DNA of 13,661 bases. Source: Actinomycetales bacterium. Its GTDB lineage: Bacteria; Actinomycetota; Actinomycetes; Actinomycetales; Cellulomonadaceae. The position numbers were made by a program, and so were the translations under genes. Location of the stretch: contig JAATES010000080.1 in NCBI GenBank assembly GCA_015655615.1, positions 1 through 13,661 of the forward strand, read 5' to 3'. Positions within the stretch are counted from its first letter, which is position 1, and each line of letters opens with the position of its first letter. Positions 1 through 6,036 of this stretch are shown here, piece by piece. The notes under the pieces are model-generated. The model searched no databases. It saw nothing but the letters and a program-made list of their open reading frames with translations, and had not been told where the DNA came from.

Positions 1-377
1 CGCAATCGGTCGATCCCGCTGGTCAGGTTCCGGAAGGCTCGCAGCGGCTTGCCCGCCGGATCGCTGGAACACGCGCAGGCCAGCACGCCCACGGCCGCGC
101 CGGGACGCCGGGCGGCATAGTCCAGCACGGTGTAGCCGCCCAGCGATAATCCGGCCAGTAGCACCGGGCGTCCGGGAGTCAACGAGGCCAGGGCGTCGTC
201 GAGCACGGCTCGGGCACCTGCCAGCGTGAAGGCTCGCTGGCGCCGCACACCGTGGCCCGGCAGGTCGATGGCGATTGACGGGTAACCCAGTTCCATGAGC
301 AGTCGCTGCTGGTCAGACCAGATGGCGTGCGAGGTGCGCAGCCCGTGGACGAAGACGACGGCCGGTGGCTGGGTCAT
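1..377 (-). CDS. Alpha/beta hydrolase fold protein (N-terminal part; gene runs off the left edge)
   Basis: An open frame begins with ATG at 377 and runs to the window edge without a stop, giving about 125 residues. It is preceded by a strong ribosome binding site, AGGAGGT, at 382-388. The protein shows the early landmarks of the alpha/beta hydrolase fold: strand beta-3 with the oxyanion HG motif (VVFVHG, residues 7-12), an IDLPGHG segment (37-43), and a nucleophile elbow GLSLGG (76-81) that makes Ser78 the likely catalytic serine. The acid and histidine of the triad lie outside the window. There is no signal peptide, so it should be cytosolic. The substrate cannot be told; small-molecule esterase or carboxylester hydrolase is typical of this family. 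It is transcribed away from the PHP-marC pair. Confidence 0.85.
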   Translation of the reverse strand, partial: MTQPPAVVFVHGLRTSHAIWSDQQRLLMELGYPSIAIDLPGHGVRRQRAFTLAGARAVLDDALASLTPGRPVLLAGLSLGGYTVLDYAARRPGAAVGVLACACSSDPAGKPLRAFRNLTSGIDRL

Positions 378-640
378 CAAGACCTCCTGAACGAGACAGT
401 GCGGGCCAGCACCACAGTGGCATAGCTGCCTGGGAGGTGTCGGGACGATCGGAAAGACGTGCTCCGCATGATGTCCCGCCAGCTGTACGACTCCGTTCTG
501 AGTCATCACGGCACGGCCCCGACGCGAGGTGACTGAACCGGGCTCGCACTGAGGAGGTCGGAGGCTTCAGCGGTCCGAGGGGATACTCCCGAACGCTGGC
601 AAGACGCCCCGTTCAGGGGCATGGAACGTACAGTGGTGGG
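378..640. other. Divergent intergenic region between hydrolase and PHP gene
   Basis: This 263-bp stretch separates two divergently transcribed genes and should hold both promoters. I see no convincing gene in it; the short open frames lack family resemblance. A small hairpin (GCCCC, 5-nt loop, GGGGC) lies at 607-621 just before the PHP promoter candidate. No good -35/-10 pair could be identified for the leftward hydrolase. Confidence 0.6.
629..634 (+). promoter_or_regulatory. Candidate -10 box (TACAGT) for a leaderless PHP-marC transcript
   Basis: TACAGT fits the actinobacterial TANNNT -10 pattern. It ends 6 nt before the GTG start at 641, so transcription would begin at or next to the start codon. 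No Shine-Dalgarno sequence is visible before that GTG, as expected for a leaderless mRNA. No clear -35 hexamer is seen. Confidence 0.45.
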
Positions 641-1546
641 GTGAACAGGGCCTCTGGTGACTCAGCGCGGGCCGGGGAAGCCAGGCAGGGGGTCCCGGCG
701 AACACGGGCCGCGTGGACCTCCACGCCCACACCAACGTGTCCGATGGCACCGACAGCCCGACCGCGCTGATCGCCGCTGCAGTCCGCGCGGAACTCGACG
801 TGGTCGCGATCACGGATCATGACTCCACGGCCGGATGGGACGAGGCCGCGGAGGCGGCGCGGAGCGCGGAGGTCAGGCTGGTACGGGGGGCTGAGATCTC
901 GGTCGTCCATCACGGGCTCAGCGTGCATCTGCTGGCGTATCTGTTCGATCCTGCCGATCCGGACCTCCTCGGGCAACTCAGCCGGGTCAGGTCCGCGCGG
1001 CTGGATCGCGCTCGGAGCATGGTCGACCTGATCGGCCGGGATTACCCGATCACCTGGGACGGCGTCCAGGAGTGGACCACGCCGGGTACGACGGTGGGCC
1101 GTCCGCACATCGCCGATGCCCTGGTGGCCAGTGGTTCGGTGTCGAGCCGGGATGAGGCATTCACCTCGATCCTGGCCAGTGACGGGCCCTACTACGTTCC
1201 ACATTTCGCGATCCCGGCACGAGCAGCCATCCGAGGGGTGCGCGCAGCAGGCGGGGTCCCCGTGATTGCTCATCCCGGTGCTGAGCAGCGGGGGAGAACA
1301 CTCAGTGATGCCGCTGTCGCAGACCTGACGAGCGCAGGGCTCGCCGGACTGGAGGTCGATCATCGTGACAACGACGCTGCGACCAGGGAGCGGTTGCGCC
1401 GGCTGGCGGAATCACTCGGCCTGCTGGTGACCGGTGCGAGCGACTACCACGGAACCGGGAAGCGGAACCGGCTGGGAGAGAACACCACCAGACCGGAAGC
1501 GCTGAGCGAGATCCTCCGGCAAGCATATGGAGTGGCGCTGATATGA
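641..1546 (+). CDS. PHP-domain metal-dependent phosphoesterase
   Basis: The 301-residue protein has the PHP (polymerase and histidinol phosphatase) metal-binding motifs in order: HAHTNVSDG (H28, H30, D35), ITDHD (D59, H60, D61), GAEIS (E85), RPH (H156), IAHPG (H211) and SDYHG (D267, H269). Their spacing and the single-domain length match the family of RNase AM/YciV-like 5'-3' exonucleases and 3',5'-nucleoside bisphosphate phosphatases. These use a trinuclear metal site to remove phosphate from nucleotides or RNA ends. It is likely cytosolic. The GTG at 641 gives about 23 residues before the first strand; a GTG at 713 is a shorter alternative. The stop overlaps the marC start by 4 bp (ATGA), so the two are probably translationally coupled. 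The substrate is inferred from the family only. Confidence 0.88.
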   Translation: MNRASGDSARAGEARQGVPANTGRVDLHAHTNVSDGTDSPTALIAAAVRAELDVVAITDHDSTAGWDEAAEAARSAEVRLVRGAEISVVHHGLSVHLLAYLFDPADPDLLGQLSRVRSARLDRARSMVDLIGRDYPITWDGVQEWTTPGTTVGRPHIADALVASGSVSSRDEAFTSILASDGPYYVPHFAIPARAAIRGVRAAGGVPVIAHPGAEQRGRTLSDAAVADLTSAGLAGLEVDHRDNDAATRERLRRLAESLGLLVTGASDYHGTGKRNRLGENTTRPEALSEILRQAYGVALI

Positions 1547-2163
1547 ACGAGATCGTGGATACTCGGCTCTTCGCCGAGGCCTTCATCACGCTTTTCGTGA
1601 TCATGGATCCGCCGGGGACCGTGCCGATCTTCCTGGCGCTCACCGGCGCGATGACGGCCAGGAAACGCCACCGTGCCGCGCGCCAGGCCATCGCGGTCTC
1701 GTTCGGGGTGATCGTGGCGTTCGCGGTGTTCGGCCAGCAGATCCTCAACTACATGCATATCTCCCTAGCTGCGCTGCAGGCCTCGGGTGGGCTGCTGCTG
1801 TTGCTGGTCGCCATGGAGTTGCTGACCGGCAAGAGCGACTCGCCGGAGGCTTCGGAGAACGGTGTGAACGTGGCATTGGTGCCGCTCGGAACCCCGCTGC
1901 TGGCGGGACCCGGTGCGATCGTGGCGGCGATGGTGCTCGTCCAGCAATCGGATGGGCACCGCCGGGAGGTGGTGGCGATCGCCTGCGCGGTGGTGGCCGT
2001 GCACATCTGCCTGTATCTGGCCATGCGATTCGCGGGCCTGATCCACAAGATGCTGGGCGACAGCGGAGTGACCTTGGTGACGCGGATCGCCGGACTGCTG
2101 CTGGCGGCCATCGCGGTGCAATTGATGGCCGATGCCGTCATGGCCTTCATCGCCGCGGCCTGA
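1543..2163 (+). CDS. MarC family (UPF0056) integral membrane protein
   Basis: The 206-residue, strongly hydrophobic protein matches the MarC/UPF0056 family in length and in its conserved opening, where a first helix runs into a DPPGTVPIF motif (residues 22-30). A second signature, GTPLLAGPGAI, is near residue 120. About six membrane helices can be read, consistent with an inner-membrane protein. Family function is unsettled: MarC was once linked to multiple antibiotic resistance but that role was later not supported. Its ATG overlaps the PHP stop codon (ATGA), and GGAG at 1529-1532 inside the PHP frame can serve as its ribosome binding site. The recurring logic of pairing a nucleotidase-like enzyme with this permease-like protein is unknown. 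A hairpin follows its stop. Confidence 0.88.
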   Translation: MNEIVDTRLFAEAFITLFVIMDPPGTVPIFLALTGAMTARKRHRAARQAIAVSFGVIVAFAVFGQQILNYMHISLAALQASGGLLLLLVAMELLTGKSDSPEASENGVNVALVPLGTPLLAGPGAIVAAMVLVQQSDGHRREVVAIACAVVAVHICLYLAMRFAGLIHKMLGDSGVTLVTRIAGLLLAAIAVQLMADAVMAFIAAA

Positions 2164-2198
2164 CCGGCCACGGCGCGGCAGTCATGCCCGGACGGCGA

Positions 2199-2238
2199 CG
2201 CCGCCCCACCGGAGCCATGCGGAACCGGTGAGGCGGCG
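2199..2238. terminator. Shared hairpin between convergent marC and helicase genes
   Basis: CGCCGCC at 2199-2205 pairs with GGCGGCG at 2232-2238, and CACCGG at 2207-2212 pairs with CCGGTG at 2225-2230. One C-A mismatch separates the two blocks and the loop is 12 nt. This 13-pair GC stem lies in the 104-bp gap between two convergent stop codons and can form on either transcript. It has no U-tract, which is common in high-GC actinobacteria. Confidence 0.7.
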
Positions 2239-2267
2239 GTCGGGTCGTCAGTGGCCGACGAGCATCC

Positions 2268-3983
2268 TCAGTCGGGGGCCGTGTCGCCGGACTCAGCCGA
2301 TGTCCTGGCTTCCGGAGCCGCCCCGCCGGACGGGCGTCCGCCCCGGGTTCGGCGACGGTTGCGATTGCGCCGGGCTGCGGGCGCTTGGTCGCCGTCGGAA
2401 CCGGCGCCGCGGGCAGCCTTCTCACCCTGCGCCGCACTGCCGCTGGTGGCCGACGGTGCACCGGAACGCTTCTCAGTGGTTCGGGTGCGCTCCCGCCCGC
2501 CATGACCAGCACCACGATCTGGGCGGCCTCGTTCCGCGTCTCGTGGGTGATCGCCACGGCCGCGGGATGGGCCGGCCGTCCGCTTGCCCGTCTCACCGAG
2601 GTCTTCGAGGACTTCGGCGTTGAGGCCTTCGCGGGTCCGGGCGCCGCGCGGCAGCCGGCCCTTGGTGCCCACGGGGATGTTCAGATCCGAGTAAAGGTGC
2701 TCCGAGGACGAATAGGTCTCCACCGGTTCGGGCACGCCCAGGTCGAGCGCCTTGTTGATCAGTCCCCAGCGCGGCACGTCGTCCCAGTCGACGAACGTCA
2801 CGGCGGTGCCCTTGTGACCGGCCCGGCCGGTGCGGCCGGTGCGGTGCAGGTAGATCTTCTCGTCTTCGGGGCACTGGTAGTTGATCACATGAGAGACGTC
2901 GTCGACGTCGATGCCCCGGGCTGCCACGTCTGTGGCCACCAGGACGTCGATCTTGCCGTGGCGGAAGGCCCGCAGCGCCTGCTCGCGGGCACCCTGTCCC
3001 AGGTCCCCGTGGATGGCTCCGGCCGCGAACCCGCGCTCGGTGAGGTCGTCGCTGACTTTGGCGGCGGTGCGCTTGGTCCGGGTGAAGACGATGGTCAGGC
3101 CGCGGTCCTCGGCCTGCAGGATCCGGGCCAGGACCTCGATCTTGTCGAGTGCGTGGGCACGGTAGATGACCTGCTTGATGTTCTTGACCGTCGCACCGGC
3201 ATCATCCGGGTCGTTGGCGCGGATGTGGGTGGGCTGCGACATGTACCGGCGGGCCATGGCGACCACCGCGCCGGGCATGGTCGCGGAGAACAGCATGGTC
3301 TGGCGCACCGCAGGCGTTCGGCTCAGCAGCTTCTCGACGTCGGGGAGGAACCCGAGGTCGAGCATTTCGTCGGCCTCGTCGAGCACGACCATTCCGGCCC
3401 GGCTGAGGTTCAGGTGCCCCTGGTTCATCAGGTCGATCATCCGGCCCGGTGTGCCCACGACGACCTCGACGCCGCTGTTCAGCGCGCTGATCTGAGGTTC
3501 GTAGGCGCGTCCGCCGTAGAGCTGCACGATGCGCACGCTACGGCGGGAGGACGCCGCGGACAGGTCGGTGGCCACCTGAACCGCCAGTTCCCTGGTCGGC
3601 ACGATCACCAGGGCCTGGGGCTTGCCGGGGGCGACCAGGGAGTCGTAACCGTCCTCACCCGGCGCGATCACCCTGTTGAGCAGCGGCACGCCGAAACCGA
3701 GTGTCTTTCCGGTGCCCGTCTTGGCCTGCCCGATGATGTCGTGGCCGGACAGCGCGACAGGCAGGGTCATGGCCTGGATGGGGAATGGGTAGATGATGCC
3801 CGCATCAGCGAGCGAATCCACGGTGTTCCGCAAGATGTCGAAGTCCGCGAAAGAGGGATTCTCTGCCTGCACGCTACTGGCGGTGTCGCTCGATGTCGCA
3901 CCGGCTTCGGTGAGCAGGTGATCGGTCGCGGGGTCGCTGAGCGTCCCCGCCGAGGGTTGAGTGGGGGAGTCGGTGGTCGTCAC
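2268..3983 (-). CDS. DEAD-box ATP-dependent RNA helicase (RhlE/DeaD type)
   Basis: The 571-residue protein carries all the DEAD-box motifs: Q motif (FPIQ, 67-70), motif I AKTGTGKT (87-94), Ia PTRELA (129-134), Ib TPGR (178-181), II DEAD (202-205), III SAT (233-235), V ATDVAARGIDVD (350-361) and VI HRTGRTGRAG (380-389). It should unwind short RNA duplexes in ribosome assembly or mRNA decay. The last 110 residues or so are a low-complexity, Arg/Gly-rich basic tail ending in an acidic stretch, a common RNA-binding extension. I chose GTG at 3983, with AGAGG just upstream. The frame stays open to an ATG at 4049, but those 22 extra residues do not look conserved. The M. tuberculosis RhlE gene (Rv3211) also lies near a DUF3107 gene (Rv3208A), so this neighbourhood is partly conserved. 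Confidence 0.95.
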   Translation of the reverse strand: MTTTDSPTQPSAGTLSDPATDHLLTEAGATSSDTASSVQAENPSFADFDILRNTVDSLADAGIIYPFPIQAMTLPVALSGHDIIGQAKTGTGKTLGFGVPLLNRVIAPGEDGYDSLVAPGKPQALVIVPTRELAVQVATDLSAASSRRSVRIVQLYGGRAYEPQISALNSGVEVVVGTPGRMIDLMNQGHLNLSRAGMVVLDEADEMLDLGFLPDVEKLLSRTPAVRQTMLFSATMPGAVVAMARRYMSQPTHIRANDPDDAGATVKNIKQVIYRAHALDKIEVLARILQAEDRGLTIVFTRTKRTAAKVSDDLTERGFAAGAIHGDLGQGAREQALRAFRHGKIDVLVATDVAARGIDVDDVSHVINYQCPEDEKIYLHRTGRTGRAGHKGTAVTFVDWDDVPRWGLINKALDLGVPEPVETYSSSEHLYSDLNIPVGTKGRLPRGARTREGLNAEVLEDLGETGKRTAGPSRGRGDHPRDAERGRPDRGAGHGGRERTRTTEKRSGAPSATSGSAAQGEKAARGAGSDGDQAPAARRNRNRRRTRGGRPSGGAAPEARTSAESGDTAPD

Positions 3984-4180
3984 GATGCCTCTGGCTTCTG
4001 CGTGTGCACATGCCCGTCGGCCGGTGGCCGGTGTGGACGGCGCGAGCAAAGGCCTGCGCTCGTCGGGGCATATGACGATGGTCGGCAGCCGATCGTGAAT
4101 TGTCGAATGCAGTCCGACCCGGCGTGATCAGCGTGGCGGCCCTCACGCAGGTGACGGGCCACGCGGCACACCGGGACGCT

Positions 4181-4196
4181 GCAAGAAGGATCTTGC
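4181..4196 (-). other. Small perfect hairpin in the helicase leader
   Basis: GCAAGA (4181-4186) and TCTTGC (4191-4196) are exact reverse complements around a 4-nt loop. The stem has only 6 pairs and no U-run, so it is more likely a leader structure than a terminator. Chance occurrence is possible. Confidence 0.35.
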
Positions 4197-4228
4197 CTGT
4201 GACGACCGGGCAACCGTTGTACATCGCG

Positions 4229-4234
4229 AGTCTA
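4229..4234 (-). promoter_or_regulatory. Candidate -10 box (TAGACT) for the helicase
   Basis: On the minus strand TAGACT matches the TANNNT pattern and lies just downstream of the DUF3107 terminator, a sensible place for the helicase promoter. No recognisable -35 hexamer is found 16-19 bp upstream, so this is weak support. Confidence 0.3.
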
Positions 4235-4258
4235 GCCTGTTTGGTCTCCGGGCGTGCC

Positions 4259-4283
4259 AGGTCTCGCTGTCAGCGGGAGACCT
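4259..4283 (-). terminator. Terminator hairpin after the DUF3107 gene
   Basis: Seven bases AGGTCTC (4259-4265) pair with GAGACCT (4277-4283). Inside, GCT pairs with AGC around a 3-nt loop, with a 2-nt bulge. The structure begins 6 nt past the DUF3107 stop codon (TGA at 4292-4290). There is no U-tract. It may insulate the helicase from DUF3107 transcription. Confidence 0.65.
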
Positions 4284-4289
4284 GCGGTG

Positions 4290-4514
4290 TCAGAGGGAGC
4301 CGAAGCCCACTCGTCGCTGGTTCTCCTCGCCGACCTCGATGTAGGCCAAGGCCGCGGCCGGAACCAGCACCCGCCTGCCTTTGACATCCGCGATGCTCAA
4401 CGGGGTGGAATCAGCGAGCGCCTTCTCGACAGCCGCGATGACGTCGGCCGCGGGCGCGTCGGTCTCCAGCACGATCTCACGCGGGTGGTTCTGGATACCG
4501 ATGGTGATTTCCAC
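4290..4514 (-). CDS. DUF3107 family protein (Rv3208A/TB9.4-like)
   Basis: This is a 74-residue protein starting [13 protein letters not shown] and ending with the conserved RRVGFG block at its C-terminus. That pattern (short N-terminal strand, PRE motif, an AALAYIEVG strand, then RRVGFG) is the signature of the actinobacterial DUF3107 family, which includes M. tuberculosis Rv3208A (TB9.4). Its biochemical role is not known. I chose the GTG at 4514 because GAGGAG lies 6 nt upstream at 4521-4526 and because this start gives the family's usual length; the open frame upstream is longer only because of high GC. The gene is divergent from sigR and has its own terminator. No membrane segment or signal peptide is seen, so it is probably cytosolic. 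Confidence 0.92.
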   Translation of the reverse strand: MEITIGIQNHPREIVLETDAPAADVIAAVEKALADSTPLSIADVKGRRVLVPAAALAYIEVGEENQRRVGFGSL

Positions 4515-4557
4515 GACATGCTCCTCATGCTGGCCGGCCTTACGGATACTGCACTCG

Positions 4558-4563
4558 ATCCTA
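4558..4563 (-). promoter_or_regulatory. Candidate -10 box (TAGGAT) for DUF3107
   Basis: TAGGAT on the minus strand is a good TANNNT -10 match. It would start transcription about 35 nt before the DUF3107 GTG, leaving room for the GAGGAG ribosome binding site. The -35 position (GTCACC, 18 bp upstream) is a poor match to TTGACA. Confidence 0.4.
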
Positions 4564-4647
4564 GTGCGCCGATGCCGTGCTGGTGACCCGGCGACGGGGA
4601 ATTCAGCCGACGGCGCACCTCGCCGGTCCGGGGCCGTGAGCGGGTCC

Positions 4648-4674
4648 GGGAATCTAGTGCGCGCCGACATGGTT
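4648..4674 (+). promoter_or_regulatory. SigR-dependent promoter of sigR (GGGAAT-18 bp-GTT)
   Basis: GGGAAT at 4648-4653, exactly 18 bp, then GTT at 4672-4674 matches the established SigR/SigH promoter consensus of actinobacteria (GGAAT/C, about 18 bp, GTT). It lies 153 bp upstream of the sigR ATG in the right orientation. Streptomyces sigR and mycobacterial sigH are known to be transcribed from such a self-recognised promoter. It predicts positive autoregulation under thiol (disulfide) stress, with a start near 4681-4685. Confidence 0.85.
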
Positions 4675-4813
4675 ACCACTGTCGTGATCTGCCTGTCCCC
4701 GCCCCTCGCCCGCCCCGTCTCAGCCACGGGCGGTACGGGTGACGCCGCTGCGGCCTGGGTTCTCGACTCCGGGGCACCGCTGGCGCCCCGCGCACGACCG
4801 GGCCAGGTGCCGA

Positions 4814-4819
4814 TAGGCT
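4814..4819 (+). promoter_or_regulatory. Possible second, housekeeping -10 box (TAGGCT) for sigR
   Basis: TAGGCT fits TANNNT and ends 5-8 nt before the GTG (4825) and ATG (4828) candidate starts, so it could give a near-leaderless short sigR mRNA. A second, SigR-independent promoter is known for Streptomyces sigR. No -35 match is visible, so this is tentative. Confidence 0.28.
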
Positions 4820-4827
4820 GGCCGGTG

Positions 4828-5475
4828 ATGGAGACGAACCGTGCCCCGCTGGCCGAGGCAGATGACGAACGCCGGGCGCGGTTTGAGCGCGACGCATTGC
4901 AATATCTCGACCAGCTGTACTCGGCGGGCCTGCGCATGACGCGGAATCCGGCCGATGCAGAGGACTTGGTCCAGGAGACGTTCGCCAAGGCTTTCGCGGC
5001 CTTCCACCAGTACCGGCCCGGGACCAACCTCAAGGCATGGCTCTACCGCATCTTGACGAACACCTTCATCAACACGTACCGCAAGAAGCAGCGCGAGCCC
5101 AGGCAGTCGGCGGCTGAGGACGTCGAGGACTGGCAGATCGCCCGGGCGGCGTCGCACACGTCCTCCGGCCTGCGATCCGCTGAGGCCGATGCCCTGGATC
5201 ACCTTCCCGATTCTGACGTGAAGCGTGCCCTGCAAGACCTCCCCGAGGATCGCCGGATGGCGGTCTATCTCGCGGATGTCGAGGGTTTCGCCTACAAGGA
5301 GATCGCCGAGATCATGGGAACGCCCATCGGGACGGTCATGTCGCGTCTGCACCGGGGCCGCGCGCAACTGCGAGAGCAGCTCTCGGACTACGCAGCCGAA
5401 CGAGGGCTGTCACGGCCTCCCGCCGCCACCGCGGCGAGCGTGAGCGCGCAGGTCGAGGAAGAAGGCAACCGATGA
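4828..5475 (+). CDS. sigR: ECF sigma factor SigR/SigH (thiol-oxidative stress)
   Basis: This 215-residue group IV (ECF) sigma factor directs RNA polymerase to thiol-stress promoters such as thioredoxin and mycothiol genes. Region 2 spans about residues 18-90 and includes the core-binding segment [14 protein letters not shown] (43-56) and the -10-recognising [17 protein letters not shown] (71-87). Region 4 spans about 128-190, with the helix-turn-helix [21 protein letters not shown] (154-174). Length equals that of M. tuberculosis SigH (216). I took ATG 4828 for the main product; GTG 4825 is equivalent, and the frame is open upstream far enough for an extended isoform from GTG 4684. Its stop overlaps the rsrA start (ATGA), the usual sigma/anti-sigma coupling. 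A SigR-type promoter lies upstream. The identity is firm from sequence plus neighbour. Confidence 0.95.
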   Translation: METNRAPLAEADDERRARFERDALQYLDQLYSAGLRMTRNPADAEDLVQETFAKAFAAFHQYRPGTNLKAWLYRILTNTFINTYRKKQREPRQSAAEDVEDWQIARAASHTSSGLRSAEADALDHLPDSDVKRALQDLPEDRRMAVYLADVEGFAYKEIAEIMGTPIGTVMSRLHRGRAQLREQLSDYAAERGLSRPPAATAASVSAQVEEEGNR

Positions 5476-5873
5476 GTCTCGAGGATCGACAACCGGACGG
5501 GGTGCAGCTCCCGGCGAACGACTGCGGGTGCGAGCACGTCTACGAGCACCTGTTCGTGTACCTGGACTCCGAGATGACGGCGGCCGACTCGGAGCGGGTC
5601 CGCAGCCACATCGCCAGTTGCAACCCCTGCCTCGCGGAACTCTCCGCAGAGGAGATGGTGCGACGGATGCTGCGCCGCTCCTGCGTGGAGCAGGCGCCAC
5701 AGCACTTGCGAGACAAGGTCCTGGCTCGGCTCCAGTCGGTCGAGTGCGCGGCGGACTCCGGCACGGACGACGTCGTCATGAGCGGGGACCACGGCGGCAT
5801 CGATCGCGATGGTACGGGTCTGGATCAGGCCGGGCTGGGCCATGCCGGATCGGACCGCGGCGAAGCCTGGTGA
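5472..5873 (+). CDS. rsrA: Zinc-containing anti-sigma factor RsrA/RshA (redox switch)
   Basis: The 133-residue protein has the ZAS anti-sigma signature: Cys20, then 26 residues on His46, followed by C50 and C53 (H-x3-C-x2-C). This is the same spacing as C11/H37/C41/C44 of Streptomyces RsrA, and the helix around [10 protein letters not shown] (26-35) matches too. Under reducing conditions it binds SigR and blocks it; disulfide stress expels zinc and frees SigR. Other cysteines are C18, C71 and C92, C71 lying near the RsrA C61/C62 position. It is longer than Streptomyces RsrA (about 105) because of a Gly/Asp-rich tail (about residues 95-133) of unknown role. ATG overlaps the sigR stop. A 6-bp hairpin (5864-5879) covers its stop codon. 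Confidence 0.93.
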   Translation: MSLEDRQPDGVQLPANDCGCEHVYEHLFVYLDSEMTAADSERVRSHIASCNPCLAELSAEEMVRRMLRRSCVEQAPQHLRDKVLARLQSVECAADSGTDDVVMSGDHGGIDRDGTGLDQAGLGHAGSDRGEAW

Positions 5874-5900
5874 CAGGCTCCCTCCACCGCAATCACGTAC

Positions 5901-5944
5901 CACGATGAGGGGCCCGGTGGATCTCCACCGGGCCCCTCATCGTG
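5901..5944. terminator. Perfect 20-bp hairpin shared by rsrA and bL37
   Basis: Bases 5901-5920 and 5925-5944 are exact reverse complements around the 4-nt loop ATCT. The hairpin lies 27 bp after the rsrA stop and 17 bp past the stop of the convergent bL37 gene, so it can terminate both transcripts. No U-tract follows on either strand. It is the strongest stem in the window. Confidence 0.88.
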
Positions 5945-5961
5945 AAACCTTGGATGTCGCC

Positions 5962-6036
5962 TCAGGCGTTGGGGCGACGACCGTGGTTGGCGGCGTTGCT
6001 CTTGCGGCTGCGGCGCTTACGTCCACGCTTGCTCAT
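5962..6036 (-). CDS. 50S ribosomal protein bL37 (24-residue microprotein)
   Basis: ATG at 6036 opens a 24-codon frame starting MSKRGRKRRSRK and ending ANHGRRPNA. AGGAGAC at 6041-6047 gives a well-spaced ribosome binding site. The length, the basic SKRGRKRRSRK start and the NHG(K/R)RPN ending are those of bL37, the small actinobacterial ribosomal protein first seen in the mycobacterial 70S structure, where it sits in the large subunit. The gene is easily missed because of its size. It runs toward rsrA and ends 17 bp before the shared hairpin. Its promoter should lie in 6048-6160; I could not fix one. An alternative reading as non-coding is unlikely given the close match. Confidence 0.9.
   Translation of the reverse strand: MSKRGRKRRSRKSNAANHGRRPNA

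Larger units (their letters stand above)
3984..4258 (-). other. Long upstream leader/promoter region of the helicase gene
   Basis: About 275 bp without a convincing gene separates the helicase start from the DUF3107 terminator. On the minus strand it holds a TANNNT box (4229-4234) and a perfect small hairpin (4181-4196). If the promoter is at the far end, the helicase mRNA would have an untranslated leader of roughly 240 nt, which could carry post-transcriptional control. Short frames on both strands here have only composition-biased, Arg-rich translations. Confidence 0.45.
4515..4827. other. Divergent regulatory region between DUF3107 and sigR
   Basis: This 313-bp stretch holds a TAGGAT -10 candidate for DUF3107 (minus), a SigR-type promoter (4648-4674, plus) and a possible second sigR promoter (4814-4819). 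The 9-mer CTAGTGCGC occurs twice, at 4561-4569 next to the DUF3107 -10 and at 4654-4662 in the spacer of the SigR promoter. The sigR frame is open across the whole stretch, so part of it may be translated as a SigR extension. Confidence 0.7.

Noticed and set aside
313..549. 78-residue minus-strand frame overlapping the hydrolase start
   Set aside because: It overlaps the well-supported hydrolase start and ribosome binding site in another frame and has no family resemblance.
2385..4127. 580-residue open frame on the plus strand opposite the helicase
   Set aside because: It mirrors the helicase on the other strand. Its translation is Gly/Val/His-rich with no family motifs, while the minus strand shows every DEAD-box motif in order.
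4100..4384. 94-residue plus-strand frame between the helicase and DUF3107
   Set aside because: It runs antisense into DUF3107, crosses that gene's terminator, and is Arg/Pro-rich with no ribosome binding site.
4596..4602. Second GGGGAAT upstream of sigR as another SigR promoter
   Set aside because: No GTT follows at 16-20 bp, unlike the site at 4648.
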